A DNA stretch of 64,000 nt from Apostichopus japonicus (lineage: Eukaryota > Echinodermata > Holothuroidea > Aspidochirotida > Stichopodidae), in contig NC_092565.1 of NCBI RefSeq assembly GCF_037975245.1, positions 13,485,499 to 13,549,498 of the forward strand, read 5' to 3'. Both the position numbers and the translations under genes were made by a program. Below are positions 63,901-64,000 of the stretch, in pieces. The notes under the pieces were generated by a model. That model searched no databases and was not told the DNA's origin. It saw only the letters and a program-made list of their open reading frames with translations. Every line of letters starts with the position of its first letter. Position 1 is the first letter of the stretch.

Positions 63901-64000
63901 GACTGAGATATTAGGCCGATTAACTAATACTTACAGCTCCCCATGTCGGCACGAGCTGTAAAAGATCGGCAAAAGACGTGCGTCACCGGGGTTCGAACCA
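57950..64000. repeat. 1650-bp, 10-monomer higher-order repeat, last unit shortened
   Basis: Marker gctcatctgagcgg occurs at 58411, 60061, 61711 and 62701 (1650, 1650 and 990 bp). Marker gctcatctgcccggacaatg occurs at 58741, 60391, 62041 and 63031 with the same spacings. The last step is a loss of four monomers. Units differ only by scattered changes such as ccaagcc/ccaggcc. A related older unit begins near 56300. Confidence 0.88.

Larger units (their letters stand above)
10241..64000. repeat. ~165-bp satellite array, about 326 copies, open to the right
   Basis: Head-to-tail monomers cover the rest of the window without any foreign insertion that I can see. The common period is 165 bp. 161-bp copies lack one ACGT in gacgtacgtc, and 160-bp copies additionally lack one C in agctcccc. 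Conserved landmarks in plus-strand order are GGTTCGAACC, gatgcaaaagagagtctcgc, gtgcgccaagccatcgcgcc, actgtatggactgagatatt, ggccgattaactaatact, tacagctccccatgtaggca and cgagctgtaaaagatcggca. Copies differ mostly at a handful of positions. The size resembles centromeric or subtelomeric satellites, but nothing here proves location. Confidence 0.97.

Noticed and set aside
10241-64000. CRISPR array
   Set aside because: Repeats are ~165 bp and contiguous, with no unique spacers, and the context is an animal genome.
10241-64000. True tRNA gene cluster
   Set aside because: The T-loop/B box is good, but no acceptor stem pairs, the D-loop would be overlong, and a TTTT lies between the boxes.
10241-64000. 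Protein-coding repeat genes (95-97 aa frames such as 30186-30473, 34729-35022, 44207-44494, 48496-48783)
   Set aside because: They are translations of satellite monomers in copies that lost a single stop. The same DNA is open on both strands and shows no codon-level conservation.

Overview
This is eukaryotic, animal (metazoan) DNA. The left end carries a multi-exon host gene with GT-AG introns. The middle holds decayed transposable elements. The remaining 84% is one tandem satellite array. The element types (a CR1/L2/Jockey-like LINE and hAT-like TIR elements whose ends read like 'GGCGTAGNNAGG') are common in marine invertebrates and basal deuterostomes, but I cannot name the species from the sequence. 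Layout: (1) About 52-5664, minus strand: most of the coding exons of FRA10AC1, a conserved nuclear, spliceosome-associated protein. Seven exons can be chained with matching splice phases, plus a tiny probable terminal exon. The exon with the start codon is not securely found; one weak candidate lies at 7312-7352. (2) About 5670-7460: upstream or first-intron DNA with no convincing gene. (3) About 7463-10240: a 5'-truncated, broken LINE on the minus strand (reverse transcriptase region plus C-terminal tail). It is split by two TIR elements with 8-bp target-site duplications (7950-8610 and 9116-9491), which is the hAT signature. (4) About 10241-64000, running off the window: roughly 326 head-to-tail copies of a ~165-bp monomer (161- and 160-bp variants occur). 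Each monomer holds a pol III B-box-like GGTTCGAACC, a degenerate A-box-like stretch at tRNA-like spacing on the minus strand, and two hairpin-forming inverted repeats, one of them a perfect 9-bp stem. The array has several generations of higher-order repeats (about 490, 985, 1320, 1650 and 1980 bp). Nearly all spacings between marker variants are multiples of 165 bp, which indicates repeated unequal exchange or segmental amplification. Nothing in the array looks protein-coding. The ~95-aa open frames there arise because 165 is divisible by 3 and single stop codons are lost in some copies. The most notable content is the array itself: a tRNA/SINE-like satellite with nested higher-order structure lying within a few kb of a single-copy housekeeping gene and abutting a truncated LINE.
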